From the NCBI RefSeq assembly GCF_963664075.1, contig NZ_OY760916.1, positions 124,001-188,000 of the forward strand: 64,000 nucleotides of DNA. Direction: 5' to 3'. The notes beneath the pieces are model-generated. The model was given only the letters and a program-made list of their open reading frames with translations, was not told the origin of the DNA and ran no database searches. Shown here piece after piece: positions 46,367-56,200 of this stretch. Positions within the stretch are counted from its first letter, which is position 1; each line of letters opens with the position of its first letter. Both the position numbers and the translations under genes were made by a program. The stretch comes from an uncultured Desulfobulbus sp. (lineage in GTDB: Bacteria; Desulfobacterota; Desulfobulbia; Desulfobulbales; Desulfobulbaceae).

Positions 46367-48070
46367 ATGTCCAAGCAAATTGTCATTGATCCTATTACCC
46401 GTATTGAGGGGCATCTGCGCATTGAATGTGCAGTGGATAACGGTCAGGTGGTTGACGCCTGGTCCACCGGTACGATGTGGCGCGGTATTGAAACCATTCT
46501 CAAAGGCAAGGACCCGCGTGAGGCCTGGCTGATTGCCCAGCGTATCTGTGGTGTTTGCACCACAGTCCACGCCATGGCATCCGTTCGTTCCGTTGAACAC
46601 GCACTGAAGATGGATATCCCGGTCAATGCCCAGTACATTCGGAACATGATCGTGGGTGCCCACTGTCTGGCAGACAACATCATCCACTTCTATGTACTCT
46701 CCGCCGTAGACTGGATCGATATCGCCTCTGCCGCCCTCAAGGCTGATCCGCGCAACGCTGCCGCTCTTGCCCAGAAGCTTTCTCCCTGGAAGCACAACAG
46801 CTACCAGGAGTTCAAGCAGGTTCAGGATAAACTCAAAAAATTTATCGAATCCGGACAGCTCGGTCCGTTCTCCAGTGGGTATTGGGGACATCCGGCCATG
46901 CAGCTCCATCCCGATGTCAACCTGATCGCAGCGGTTCACTACTTCCAGGCCCTGGAGTACCAGCGTAAGATCAACAAGGTTGTGACCGTGCTTGGTTCCA
47001 AAACCCCGCACATTCAGAACCTGGCTGTTGGTGGTGTTGCCAACCCCATCAATCTTGACAGCCCGGCCACCCTGACCATGGAGCGCCTCTACTACCTCAA
47101 GACCCAGATGGATGAGGTTCGTGACTTCGTTGAGCAGGTCTACATGGTGGATGTTGCAACCATCGGTGCCATGTATCCTGAATGGTGTACTTACGGTAAA
47201 GGTAACGGCAACTATCTCTCCGTTCCTGAGATGCCGATCGATGAGAAAGGACTCAAGTTCGCAATGCCTGGTGGTTACATCAAAGCCGGTGACATGGCTT
47301 CCTTCCGTCAGATCAGCTCCGCCCGCGATCCCTACTTTGAGGACAACGTTAAAGAGTCGGTTAAACATTCGTTCTACCAGGGCGACTGGACCATGCATCC
47401 CTATGTTGAGTCCACTGAGCCGAAATTCGGCGACGCCGATCTCGATGGTAAGTACTCCTGGGTTAAATCACCGTCCTTCATCAACGAGCCGGCCGAGGTT
47501 GGCCCGGTTGCCTCTGTCCTGGCAATGAACCTTGCCAAGCATGCACCTGCGGTGAAATACACCAAGCAGATGCTGGAGACCATGTCCGGCATCGGCAAAA
47601 CCCAGTACGATATGGATATCCTGCCTTCAACCATGGGCCGTCATATCTCCCGCGCCATTCGTGCTGCCGTTGTTCAGGACAACATGGCCGAGCAGTGGAA
47701 CATGCTGATCACCAACATTGAGACCGGTGACTGCAGCACCTTCAACGAGCCGGTCTTCCCCGAAGGTGAGCAGCGCGGTGTTGGTATCCACGAGGCACCC
47801 CGTGGAACCCTGTCACACTGGATCGTTATCGAGAACGGCAAGATCCGCAACTATCAGGCCGTTGTGCCTTCTACCTGGCTGGCCTGCCCGCGTGGCACCA
47901 ACGACGAGCCCGGTTACTACGAGCGCTGTCTGGTGGGCAACCCGGTTGCCGATCCGGAAAAACCGCTCGAGGTTCTGCGTACCATCCATTCCTTTGACCC
48001 CTGTATGGCCTGTGCTGTGCACATGCTGAACCCCAAAGGTCAGAAACTGTCCTCTGTGAAGGTTCTGTAA
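46367..48070 (+). CDS. hybC: [NiFe] hydrogenase large subunit
   Basis: 567 residues. All nickel ligands are present: Cys61 and Cys64 in RICGVCTTVHA, Cys546 and Cys549 in DPCMAC. The 15-residue C-terminal extension after His552 (MLNPKGQKLSSVKVL) should be cut by the endopeptidase encoded just downstream, once nickel is inserted. IDPITRIEGHLRIE is the usual start block. Exported with HybO by the Tat system. Contrast with the Ehr large subunit at 39761, which has lost the ligands. AAGGAG precedes the ATG. Confidence 0.96.
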   Translation: MSKQIVIDPITRIEGHLRIECAVDNGQVVDAWSTGTMWRGIETILKGKDPREAWLIAQRICGVCTTVHAMASVRSVEHALKMDIPVNAQYIRNMIVGAHCLADNIIHFYVLSAVDWIDIASAALKADPRNAAALAQKLSPWKHNSYQEFKQVQDKLKKFIESGQLGPFSSGYWGHPAMQLHPDVNLIAAVHYFQALEYQRKINKVVTVLGSKTPHIQNLAVGGVANPINLDSPATLTMERLYYLKTQMDEVRDFVEQVYMVDVATIGAMYPEWCTYGKGNGNYLSVPEMPIDEKGLKFAMPGGYIKAGDMASFRQISSARDPYFEDNVKESVKHSFYQGDWTMHPYVESTEPKFGDADLDGKYSWVKSPSFINEPAEVGPVASVLAMNLAKHAPAVKYTKQMLETMSGIGKTQYDMDILPSTMGRHISRAIRAAVVQDNMAEQWNMLITNIETGDCSTFNEPVFPEGEQRGVGIHEAPRGTLSHWIVIENGKIRNYQAVVPSTWLACPRGTNDEPGYYERCLVGNPVADPEKPLEVLRTIHSFDPCMACAVHMLNPKGQKLSSVKVL

Positions 48071-48145
48071 TCATATTGGTCCAGGCTCTCCTCGTCCCTG
48101 TTCGCAGGGAGCGAGGAGAGCCTTCCTACTTAGGAGGTAACAGTT

Positions 48146-48655
48146 ATGGAAGAGCAAAAAAAATCGATTGGCATCATGGGGCTGGGGAACCTGCTTTTAG
48201 GCGATGAAGGCTTTGGTATTCACTGCATTCAGTATCTGGAAGAGCATTACCAGCTGCCCCAAAATGTCGAGGTGATCGATGGCGGAACCGGTGGGATTCT
48301 GCTGGCTCCTTTCATTGAGGAGCATGATGAACTCTGGGTAATCGATGTGGTCGATCTGGAGGATGAGCCTGGCTCGGTGCACTATTTTACCGATGTTGAT
48401 GTGCGGTCCGGTGATATTCAGACCCGCATGTCGCCTCACCAGATTGGGATGCTCGACATTCTCGATATCTGCCGTATTCGTGGCAAAGTCCCCCAGCGGG
48501 TCCATTTTATCGCTGTGGTTCCCCAGAGCCTGGATGCGGGTATGGAATTAACCCCGCTTCTTCAGGGGCGTATTCAAGATGTGTTGCAGATTCTGGCCGA
48601 TAAATTAGGTGAGGAAGTTCCCTTTACTCCTATGCCGTATGCACAGGCCGCATGA
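48146..48655 (+). CDS. hybD: Hydrogenase maturation endopeptidase
   Basis: 169 residues. HybD/HyaD family nickel-dependent check protease that cuts the large subunit C-terminus. Ligand residues visible: Glu in LLGDEGFGIHC, Asp in VIDVVDLED and His in SPHQIGM. TAGGAGGT lies upstream of the ATG. Only this protease is here; the general hyp genes are elsewhere. A strong terminator follows. Confidence 0.93.
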   Translation: MEEQKKSIGIMGLGNLLLGDEGFGIHCIQYLEEHYQLPQNVEVIDGGTGGILLAPFIEEHDELWVIDVVDLEDEPGSVHYFTDVDVRSGDIQTRMSPHQIGMLDILDICRIRGKVPQRVHFIAVVPQSLDAGMELTPLLQGRIQDVLQILADKLGEEVPFTPMPYAQAA

Positions 48656-48740
48656 GTTCCTCGTCATATTTTTTACCCGCTAGAAGACTCCCTGCTTTTT
48701 GGGTAACATTTCTCCTTGTGCCTATTCCTTGTGACGAGGA

Positions 48741-48779
48741 AAAATCCCCCGCTGGTTGCCGCCAGCGGGGGATTTTTTT
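48741..48779. terminator. Bidirectional terminator between hybD and the PEP-CTERM gene
   Basis: A 15-bp perfect stem (48741-48755 with 48762-48776), A-rich on the left and T-rich on the right, followed by more T. It can end both convergent transcripts. Confidence 0.93.
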
Positions 48780-48808
48780 GACTGAAAAGTATGCCTGAGG
48801 GCAAAGTT

Positions 48809-49396
48809 TTATGACTGCTGGCGTTTTCTGTTGAAACCTGCAATTCCCGCAATGCCCAGGCCGAAGAGTGCCATGGTTGCCGGCTCGGGAACAGCTGGGG
48901 GTGGCTCTGGTTCTGTTGAACAGGTGTTCGTAAACGAAAAACTCAGGTCGTTATAGGCAAACGGGCCATTGTACAGATCTTCAAAGCTGACCAAGGTCGT
49001 GTCCGTTTTCCAGTCCTCCTCAACCCGGGCATGTACATTGCTGTCGGGATTACTCGTTGCTGCCCCTGTGTAGAAATCATATCCTGTGTTATTGACATGA
49101 ATATAGAAGATCAGTTCGGTGCCAATGGCAAATGATCCCAGGTTGACTGTGCTGCCCACTGCACTGGAGTGGTTGTTGAAGATAAAGAAGTCAGATCCTC
49201 CGTCAACAACAAGATAGAGATCATTGCTGTACGAAGCGGAGTTTCCCTCGTACGTCGCGATAATATCCTCTGTTCCTGACACGAAAATTGATAACCCCTC
49301 TGTGCCTGCTGCTGCAATGGGGAAGGCATGGGCTATATGAAAAGATTGGATGAAGAACAAAGCAAGCAAAGCATACATACAATTTTTTACGTTCAT
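48809..49396 (-). CDS. PEP-CTERM-sorted exported protein
   Basis: 195 residues. ATG at 49396 has an excellent AAAGGAGGAAAC site; the in-frame ATG at 49426 does not. Sec signal peptide (ALLALFFIQSFHIAHAF), then a beta-rich region, and at the C-terminus the sorting signal VPEPATMALFGLGIAGIAGF with a basic end (NRKRQQS). Such proteins are handled by exosortase (EpsH) and usually go to the biofilm matrix. Implies exosortase genes elsewhere in the genome. Function otherwise unknown. Confidence 0.92.
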   Translation of the reverse strand: MNVKNCMYALLALFFIQSFHIAHAFPIAAAGTEGLSIFVSGTEDIIATYEGNSASYSNDLYLVVDGGSDFFIFNNHSSAVGSTVNLGSFAIGTELIFYIHVNNTGYDFYTGAATSNPDSNVHARVEEDWKTDTTLVSFEDLYNGPFAYNDLSFSFTNTCSTEPEPPPAVPEPATMALFGLGIAGIAGFNRKRQQS

Positions 49397-49606
49397 GTTT
49401 CCTCCTTTTTGATTATCGTTTATCAATTAAAGGTATTTCTATGCAATTTTTACGCCTTGACCTGTTGGTCCGCTGAAGCCTTGGTAACGCTAGCTTTTCC
49501 ATTTGTTCATGCAGTGTAATTCAGGAGGAACTGTTGTTTTTAGAGGAAAAATAATCTGATAATCCGGAAATATGATTGTGGTGAATTTTGCGTTGGAGTC
49601 GATGCT

Positions 49607-49999
49607 ATGAACATCTTTGCAATCCAGAAAACAAATCAGGGGACAGAGTTTGAATCCTTTCTGGATCAGGTGTCAGAGAAACTTGCGAGTGCAATCTGTA
49701 AAAAGATGGTGGGCTTTGCCGAGCTGGGTGCGGTCTATTCCAGTAACAGTCTTAAAATTCTCAATCCCCGTATCTGGGGCTATAAGGGGACCATCTACAA
49801 GCTACGGGTGGACTGCGGCAAGGAGTCGGCTCGAGTGCTCTTTGCCAAAAACGAAGACAATGATCTGGTCCTGCTCCACGGGTTTCTCAAACGAACCCGG
49901 AAGACTCCGCGTAAGGATGCCATGATCGCCATGCAGAATTTGGAGCGATTACGTCAACAAGTCGCACTGGCTCCATTGCCCATCGCACAATATACCTGA
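49607..49999 (+). CDS. RelE/HigB-like (Gp49 family) protein, orphan
   Basis: 130 residues. The family pattern of phage-derived Gp49/HigB-like toxins is present: ILNPRIWGYKGTIYKLRVDCGKESARVLFA, then LVLLHGFLKRTRKTP, where RelE-like ribosome-dependent RNases keep basic residues. The N-terminal 40 residues are longer than usual. No Xre-type antitoxin is seen on either side: upstream is a divergent exported protein, downstream a convergent deaminase. It may be silent, controlled by a distant partner, or a non-toxic relative. Confidence 0.7.
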   Translation: MNIFAIQKTNQGTEFESFLDQVSEKLASAICKKMVGFAELGAVYSSNSLKILNPRIWGYKGTIYKLRVDCGKESARVLFAKNEDNDLVLLHGFLKRTRKTPRKDAMIAMQNLERLRQQVALAPLPIAQYT

Positions 50000-50027
50000 C
50001 TCTGCTTGCTCTTGAATTCGTGCGTCA

Positions 50028-50621
50028 TTACGCACCCTGCCGTCCATTATAGACCTCAGGATTCGTCGCTGCAAAAGCGCGAAAACCGTCTAAGGCTTCT
50101 TCCCGCAGTACCCCTTCTTCAAAGCTGATCCCTCGATTGGCAAGTTCCTGCCGCCAGTTGTCCGGAAGCGGTCCCTCGTCAAAGCCGGTGATGTCCATCA
50201 TTTCCTGATCCGAACCAGCAATCACCAGAGAACGAATCCCTGACCAGAGAACCGCACCAAAGCACATGGCGCAGGGACTCCAGTTGACCACCAGCTGATG
50301 GGCCGGTATTCCCGGGCCACCGAGATCGTAGGTCCCAAGTATCTGCTGGGCGATGGTGAGGGCTGTTATCTCGGCATGGGCAGACGAGCAGTTGAGTGGC
50401 ACGACCCGGTTGACGCCGATCACGATCAGTTTGCCCGTGTCGCGCTCAAAAACGCCTGCGGCAAAGGGGCCTCCGCTTTGGTGCTCGGTGTTGAGGCGGG
50501 CAAAGTTGAGTACAGCCCGCATGCGATCCTCAACAGTCTGTATATGCGAGGGGAGCTGCGCCAGTTCCTGCGTGGCCCATGCAGGTAGATCCAGAGTGAA
50601 GTGGGGGAGGGGAGTAGGCAT
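50028..50621 (-). CDS. Nucleoside/cytidine deaminase-like zinc enzyme
   Basis: 197 residues with the zinc signature HAEITAL and PCAMC (SPCAMCFGAVLWSG). The family includes guanine deaminase, tRNA adenosine deaminase and related enzymes. The long C-terminal tail (LDGFRAFAATNPEVYNGRQG) resembles the nucleoside deaminases rather than TadA. The substrate is not clear. It converges on the RelE-like gene; 28 bases separate them. Confidence 0.85.
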   Translation of the reverse strand: MPTPLPHFTLDLPAWATQELAQLPSHIQTVEDRMRAVLNFARLNTEHQSGGPFAAGVFERDTGKLIVIGVNRVVPLNCSSAHAEITALTIAQQILGTYDLGGPGIPAHQLVVNWSPCAMCFGAVLWSGIRSLVIAGSDQEMMDITGFDEGPLPDNWRQELANRGISFEEGVLREEALDGFRAFAATNPEVYNGRQGA

Positions 50622-51044
50622 GATTTTTTCTCTGATGAAGAAATAAAATGGGGATGAAACAAGGAGTATCGTGAATCCGTCAACTATTAGACCCGCAATT
50701 CTTGGGCTGATGCAAGATTTTTACTGCTCATTGGTTACAAAATAACTATTGTTGGCCGAGCCAGTATGGGGCGACCCCGCGCGGGCAGTCCTGCATATGT
50801 AAGCAGGGGGACATTTTAAAGAGAATTTTGAATAACTGTTTTTTCTTCCAATCTCGCGGTGTCTGACGCTTACCTCGTTATGCTCAAAAAATTTATCCTC
50901 GGAATATAAGCTATATGCCTGCGGTAAATTTTTTCGCCTGCCTTGACCTTGATCGGAAAATCTAATTATTCAAGACACCCTAAAGAATCGTTGCCCCATG
51001 ATCGCTTCCACTCTTTTTGTTCTCTTTCTCGGAGCTCATATCCC
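50622..51044. other. Intergenic region with conserved palindromic repeat
   Basis: About 420 bases before the serine hydrolase gene. It holds a short copy of the TGAATCCGT motif (50672) and the repeat at 50886-50934. Small GC-rich inverted repeats near 50760-50815 match no RNA family I know. Confidence 0.5.
50886..50934. repeat. Palindromic intergenic repeat, copy 1
   Basis: Arms AAAAAATTTA (50886-50895) and TAAATTTTTT (50925-50934) pair perfectly. The centre (50899-50921) has the sequence TCGGAATATAAGCTATATGC. A second copy at 60913-60970 has a near-identical centre but different arms that still pair. Confidence 0.7.
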
Positions 51045-52289
51045 ATGTTGAGACAGATTGTATCGTTTTTGGGGATTGCACTCGTTTTCTGTGTGCTGCT
51101 CCCTTTTACACCTGCCGCTGTGGCGAAAATGGAGGGGGATGCTTCCCTGGGATTGCGTCTCGATCAGGTGTTGACCCAGGCTGTCACCTCCCAGCGTATA
51201 GTCGGGGCGGTGGTCATTGTTTTGCAAGACGGAAAAACAATGTATCATAAGGGCTTTGGCTATGCTGACCGTGAAGGCGGCATCGTGATGCAAACGGATC
51301 ATATATTTCGTTTTGCCTCTCTTTCCAAGCCCATCGTCACCGTTGCCCTGCTTCGTTTGGCTGAGGCGGGCAAACTCAACCTGAATGATCCTGTAACCAA
51401 GTTTATTCCGGACTTCAAACCCAGACTGAGTGATGGGACAAGCCCAAACATTACCCTTCACCAGCTGCTGACCCATACAGCCGGTCTTTCTTCGGACTTC
51501 TCGCTGCAAAGTGTTAACACCACGACGGAAAGTTTATCCAACCAGGTTTCCGAGGCGGAAGAAGAACTCAACCGCATTCGTGCTGCCGGTCTGGCCTATT
51601 TTCCAGGAAAAGGCTGGGGCTATTCCCTGGCAATTGATGTGCTTGGGGTTGTTCTGGAGCGGGCGACGGGGATGTCACTGGAGGAGGTCGTACGGGAGTG
51701 GGGAACCAAGCCCGCCGGCATGGAAGATACCGGGTTTTTTCCCAAGGATCTCAGCCGCCTCACTGTCCCTTATGCGGATGGCACTCCGCCGGTGCGTATG
51801 AAAGATCCCCATCTTGTTCCGTTTGGTGAAAATAACGGTATTGTCTTTTCACCGGGGAGGATCCTTAACCGTACCATGTCACCCATCGCCGGTAGCGGCA
51901 TGAGCGGGACTGCCGCCGATATGGCACACCTGCTTGAAGTGATTCGGACAGGAGGAGGGAATCTCTTACCCCCCTCGGTGGCACAGTCGCTCATGACTAA
52001 CCATACGGGGCGCTTCTATGTCCTTGCCGGTCCTGGCTGGGGATTTGGTTACGGCGGTGCCGTCCTGCTCGATCCTGAACGCGCCAAGACCCCGCAGTCG
52101 GTTGGTACCTGGAGTTGGGGGGGAGTTTGGGGGCACTCCTGGTTTGTTGATCCTCAGTTGAAATTGGTGGTGGTAGCCCTGACCAATACCGCCCTCGAAG
52201 GGGTCTCCGGTCGTTTCCCTCTGGAGATTCGGGATGCGGTCTATGGGCGATCGCAGACGCAGGAACACTCTGTGAAGCAAGAACTATGA
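51045..52289 (+). CDS. Exported serine hydrolase, beta-lactamase/esterase fold
   Basis: 414 residues from the ATG at 51045, preceded by GGAG at ten bases; an upstream in-frame ATG at 50943 is less likely. Signal peptide (LLPFTPAAVA). Class C beta-lactamase-like fold: nucleophile motif SLSK in FASLSKPI, GYSLAID as the Tyr motif, and the third-strand WGHSW. Related to EstB-type esterases and DD-peptidases. True beta-lactamase activity is not implied. Probably periplasmic. DUF554 gene follows 30 bases on. Confidence 0.83.
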   Translation: MLRQIVSFLGIALVFCVLLPFTPAAVAKMEGDASLGLRLDQVLTQAVTSQRIVGAVVIVLQDGKTMYHKGFGYADREGGIVMQTDHIFRFASLSKPIVTVALLRLAEAGKLNLNDPVTKFIPDFKPRLSDGTSPNITLHQLLTHTAGLSSDFSLQSVNTTTESLSNQVSEAEEELNRIRAAGLAYFPGKGWGYSLAIDVLGVVLERATGMSLEEVVREWGTKPAGMEDTGFFPKDLSRLTVPYADGTPPVRMKDPHLVPFGENNGIVFSPGRILNRTMSPIAGSGMSGTAADMAHLLEVIRTGGGNLLPPSVAQSLMTNHTGRFYVLAGPGWGFGYGGAVLLDPERAKTPQSVGTWSWGGVWGHSWFVDPQLKLVVVALTNTALEGVSGRFPLEIRDAVYGRSQTQEHSVKQEL

Positions 52290-52319
52290 TGTCAGCAAGC
52301 CAAAGGTCGGAGTGAGTTA

Positions 52320-53015
52320 ATGTTGGGGACGTTCGTCAATGGCTTGGCCATTATTCTGGGGAGCCTCTTGGGGCTCCTTTGCAGTAAAGGCATTGCCGAG
52401 CAGTACAAAGAGACCATTATTCAGGGCGTGGGGCTCTGCGTTATTCTCATTGGCTGGAAAAACGGGCTCCTGGCCGAAAACCTACTGGGAGTGATTCTCT
52501 CCATGGTGATCGGGGGCCTGCTGGGGGAGTGGCTGCAGATTGAAGGGCGTCTCGAGGCCATGGGCCAGTGGCTTGAAAACAAGGTGGGCGCGAAAACCGG
52601 CAATACCCGGTCGCTTGCCCGTGGTTTTGTCACTGCCAGCCTGGTTTACTGCGTGGGGTCCATGGCCATTGTCGGCTCGTTGGAAAGTGGCCTGACCGGC
52701 CAGCACCAGACACTGTTTGCCAAGTCGATTCTTGATGGCGTTATTTCGGTGGTTTTTGCCTCGGCCATGGGCATTGGGGTGCTTTTTTCCAGCATTTCCG
52801 TGGTGCTCTATCAGGGGAGCTTGACCCTTGCAGCCGTTTTACTCAAACCCTTTCTTGCACCGGAAGCTGTCACTCAGATGAGCTCCGTTGGGGGGCTGCT
52901 GATCGTGGCCATTGGTTTGAATATGCTGGGTATTGTCAAAATCCGGGTGGGCAATCTTCTTCCAGCCATCTTCCTGCCGCTGGTCTATCATATCGTCCTT
53001 CAGCTCATGGGCTGA
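52320..53015 (+). CDS. DUF554 family membrane protein
   Basis: 231 residues, six or seven TM helices. MLGTFVNGLAIILGSLLGLL and the block LARGFVTASLVYCVGSMAIVGSLESGL are the DUF554 signature (YdfK and relatives). Function unknown; the fold suggests a transport or channel-like protein. A GGAG site lies before the ATG. It is 30 bases after the serine hydrolase. Confidence 0.86.
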   Translation: MLGTFVNGLAIILGSLLGLLCSKGIAEQYKETIIQGVGLCVILIGWKNGLLAENLLGVILSMVIGGLLGEWLQIEGRLEAMGQWLENKVGAKTGNTRSLARGFVTASLVYCVGSMAIVGSLESGLTGQHQTLFAKSILDGVISVVFASAMGIGVLFSSISVVLYQGSLTLAAVLLKPFLAPEAVTQMSSVGGLLIVAIGLNMLGIVKIRVGNLLPAIFLPLVYHIVLQLMG

Positions 53016-53234
53016 GAAATTTTCCTGGCTGATGCTGCCCCCAGGATCCCTGCAATAAAACTCCTGCTGACTTTCACCCGTAAGAACACTACAATAAGAC
53101 AGTTGATCATCACAGGGAGCGGATTCTGACGCTTAATTGGTAACAGTGGCTGGTTGCCCATCGCCAATTGGGATCTTTTGTCAATTCTGCATGCCCTGGG
53201 TATTGCTATCCGCTGTCCATCGAGGAGATGTATC

Positions 53235-56200
53235 ATGTCCAACGAATCCTGTCCCTTACCCCTGGTTTCCGATGCCCTCAAAGCCAACCTGCGTGAAACT
53301 GCGGCCCCAGCGGTAATCAACCCCGCCTATGAGCTGCTGCGGGATGTGGTCAGCCGCTACCAGGGGATTTTAGGTAAGCTCGACGCGCTCCTCTATGAGA
53401 TAGGGCACCCCTACCGCAACTGGAAACTGATCATCCCCGAACTGCGAGCCTTTGTCCTCAAAAACTGCAATCATTACCGCGACCACGAGCAGGGGCCGAA
53501 GGCCTTCTCCCTGTTTATGTCCATCTTCTTTGATGCACTCAAAGATTCCAGCCGCAACGACTGGCTCCTGCAGCGCATTCTCGAGGCCATGCTGGCCTAT
53601 GCCGACAAGCTGATCCTCACCATGGACAGCCCGACTCTCTTTCGATTTGAAGGGGCTTTCTCCGAATTCTTTTCACGCCTTGCAGGCCTGGATGAACGTG
53701 AGCCCCAGGTGATGCTTTCCATGGTCCAGGGGCACCACCCGGTGCGGAAGATGGCGCAAAAGGTGATCGCCCTGAGAAGGCAGCAGCCTGATCTTTCCTA
53801 TGATGTGCAGGCGCTCTCCCTGTTGATGCGTGCCATTCTGGTGCGCAACTATGAGTACTGGCTCTCAGAAGAAGATCCCTTACCCTGGTTTGAGAAAAAA
53901 TGCGGCGAGTACTGTCAACAGTGGGATGGCAAGTCCCTTTTGCAGGGGATCTCGCATGCCCGCATTGAGGAATGTTTGCAGATGCTTGCTTCGATCGATT
54001 TCGAGGCGGATTACCAGGGTGCTCTGGAAAAAATTCTCACCCTGCCCAACCACATGGATCTGGTCCGCCTGTATAAGGAGATTCCTGCCAAGATGGTGGT
54101 GCTGGAATCTCTGGATGAGCAGGCTGCCCACTTTATCGAGAACCGCAAACTGCTCTTTCTCTTCCGTATCATGGAGACCAAGGGACTCACTTTGATCCAT
54201 GAGGAAACCCTGCGGGAGATCAACCGTTCATTGGTTCAGCTCATTCGCAAGCAGAGCTTTGAAGAGATCGAGCAGTTCTTTGTGACCACCTTTCATCTGC
54301 TCAAGGCCAATGTGCGGCGCTACCCGCACACCTCTCTCCAGTGTATTCAGGTGATCGGTAACGAGGTCTTCAAACGGGGCAATTCCCGCCTGGTTGAGGC
54401 CTTTTTGTGGGAAACCGTACGCTTTGGCTTTCAGTACGCAAGTGTTCGCGGTGTGGATGAGGACTGGCAGCCCATTGCCAACCCGGCCCATCTCACCAAC
54501 ATTCGTGTCTGGCTCCATCTCATCGCCCAGGAGCCCAAATGGTGTTCGACCCTGTTCTCGGCCCTGATTATTAACCTTCATCTCTCTGGGACCTGTGTCC
54601 GCGATACCGACCTCTTTCAGCGGGATATCACCGAGCTGCTCAACCATCCCATTGGTCCCATTTACAATCTGGCCAAGCAGTTCACCAAGCTCATGCCGGT
54701 CTTTTTTAACGAGATCGGGGCCGAGGGAGAGTTGCGCGATGTCTCCACCGAGCTCGATGAGATCCATAAGCGTAAGGATGTGCTGATCCATTTTCTGCGG
54801 AAGCAGTCCCATGTGGAGTCCAGCAATCTGATCGTTGGGTTTATTGAGGCTATCTTCACCTTCTGGATCACTCTCGATAAGGCCTACCTTCGCGATTACC
54901 TCCCTGAAGAGGTCCTGCAGCAGATACAGACCAACGGTCCCTATGTCGATGATCAACATCGCCTGGCGGGTCGCATCAAACAAGAGCTGCGCTTCAATCG
55001 CATGGTCCAGATCCTTGACTGGCCCGAAAATGAGCGACAGGAGTTTCTTGATCGTCAGACCGATCTTTCCGAGGTGGAACGACGACGGTTCTCCCTGCTG
55101 GTGCGAATGTATAAACTGCTCCATCAAAAGTACAACCTGAGCCTGCCGGAGATCCATCTCCAGCTGCGGCATGCCATTGGTAATGGTTTTCCGGAACTGG
55201 CCAACCTGCTCGAGGTCTTGGAAGAGGATGACCCCATCCGCTGCCTGGAAGCACTCTTTGATGAGCTGGAGCATCTGCAGCGGGTGATTCTCAGTCCGGA
55301 AAAATTCGAGCCCAAAGAGGAAATCTATTACAAACGGCATATCGCCGTGGATATCCCTTCGGTCTATGGCCGCTATTCCGAGCGCAAGTTCGATGCCCTG
55401 GGGCTCACCTTCCGCCTGGAGAGCCTGGCCAACATCTACCTGGAAAAACTTTTTGCCACGGTCAATCTCAACTTCATTACCCAGGCGACCTTCATCCGTA
55501 TTCTCAAGTGTTTACGGCTTTTCAGCCGGGCGCTCCAGGTGGATGGTATCTCCAGTCGAAGGCTCGATACCTATATCAGCCTGCTGGCGACCTCGATCGG
55601 TATTCGCCGTTTCTCCTATACCCAGCACCTAGATATCATGCGTGGGCTTTCCGAGGGCGTTAAAGACATCATTTACGCCTACTACACCAATATTCATCAG
55701 AACAACCTTTCCATCATTGTGCCCCAACTGGGCAAGGACAATCTGCTGATCAAGTACCATAGCTCCTGGAACGAGAAGAATATGCCGGAGACAGTGCTCC
55801 GTATCTCAGAGATGTTTTTCCGGGACCTGATCTCCACCACCTTTGGTTTGCAGCATCTGGATAACTTCATCGGCCAGGTCATTGCCACCCTTGAGGCGCA
55901 GAAGGATATTCTGGATGAGTCCACCCTGGACCTGCTCATGACCTATAATCCCAAAAAGGCCATCAGTAGTCTCCATGACGAGAACCTGCGCACCCATGAC
56001 CTGATCCATCTGGGCAATAAGGGGTTTAATCTCGTTCTGCTCACCCGGGATAATATGCCGGTGCCACCTGCCTTTATTATCACCACCGAGGTCTTCCGCT
56101 GTTACCGGGCCATTCGCAAATTCGACCGGGCTCGCGACGAGTATATGCGCCGGGTGCGGGCGGCGGTCACTGGCCTTGAACAATTGACCGGACGGGTCTT

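Noticed and set aside
46349..47398. Antisense open frame over hybC (349 codons)
   Set aside because: A shadow of the biased hydrogenase large-subunit gene.
50755..50815. GC-rich hairpins considered as a riboswitch
   Set aside because: No conserved core of a known class could be seen; stems are short.
51045..52289. Annotation as an antibiotic-resistance beta-lactamase
   Set aside because: Only the shared serine-hydrolase fold is seen; it is closer to esterase/peptidase-type members.
54228..55340. Antisense open frame (370 codons) inside the PPDK-like gene
   Set aside because: The N-terminal region of the + strand gene is continuous with its recognised domains and a good ribosome site.
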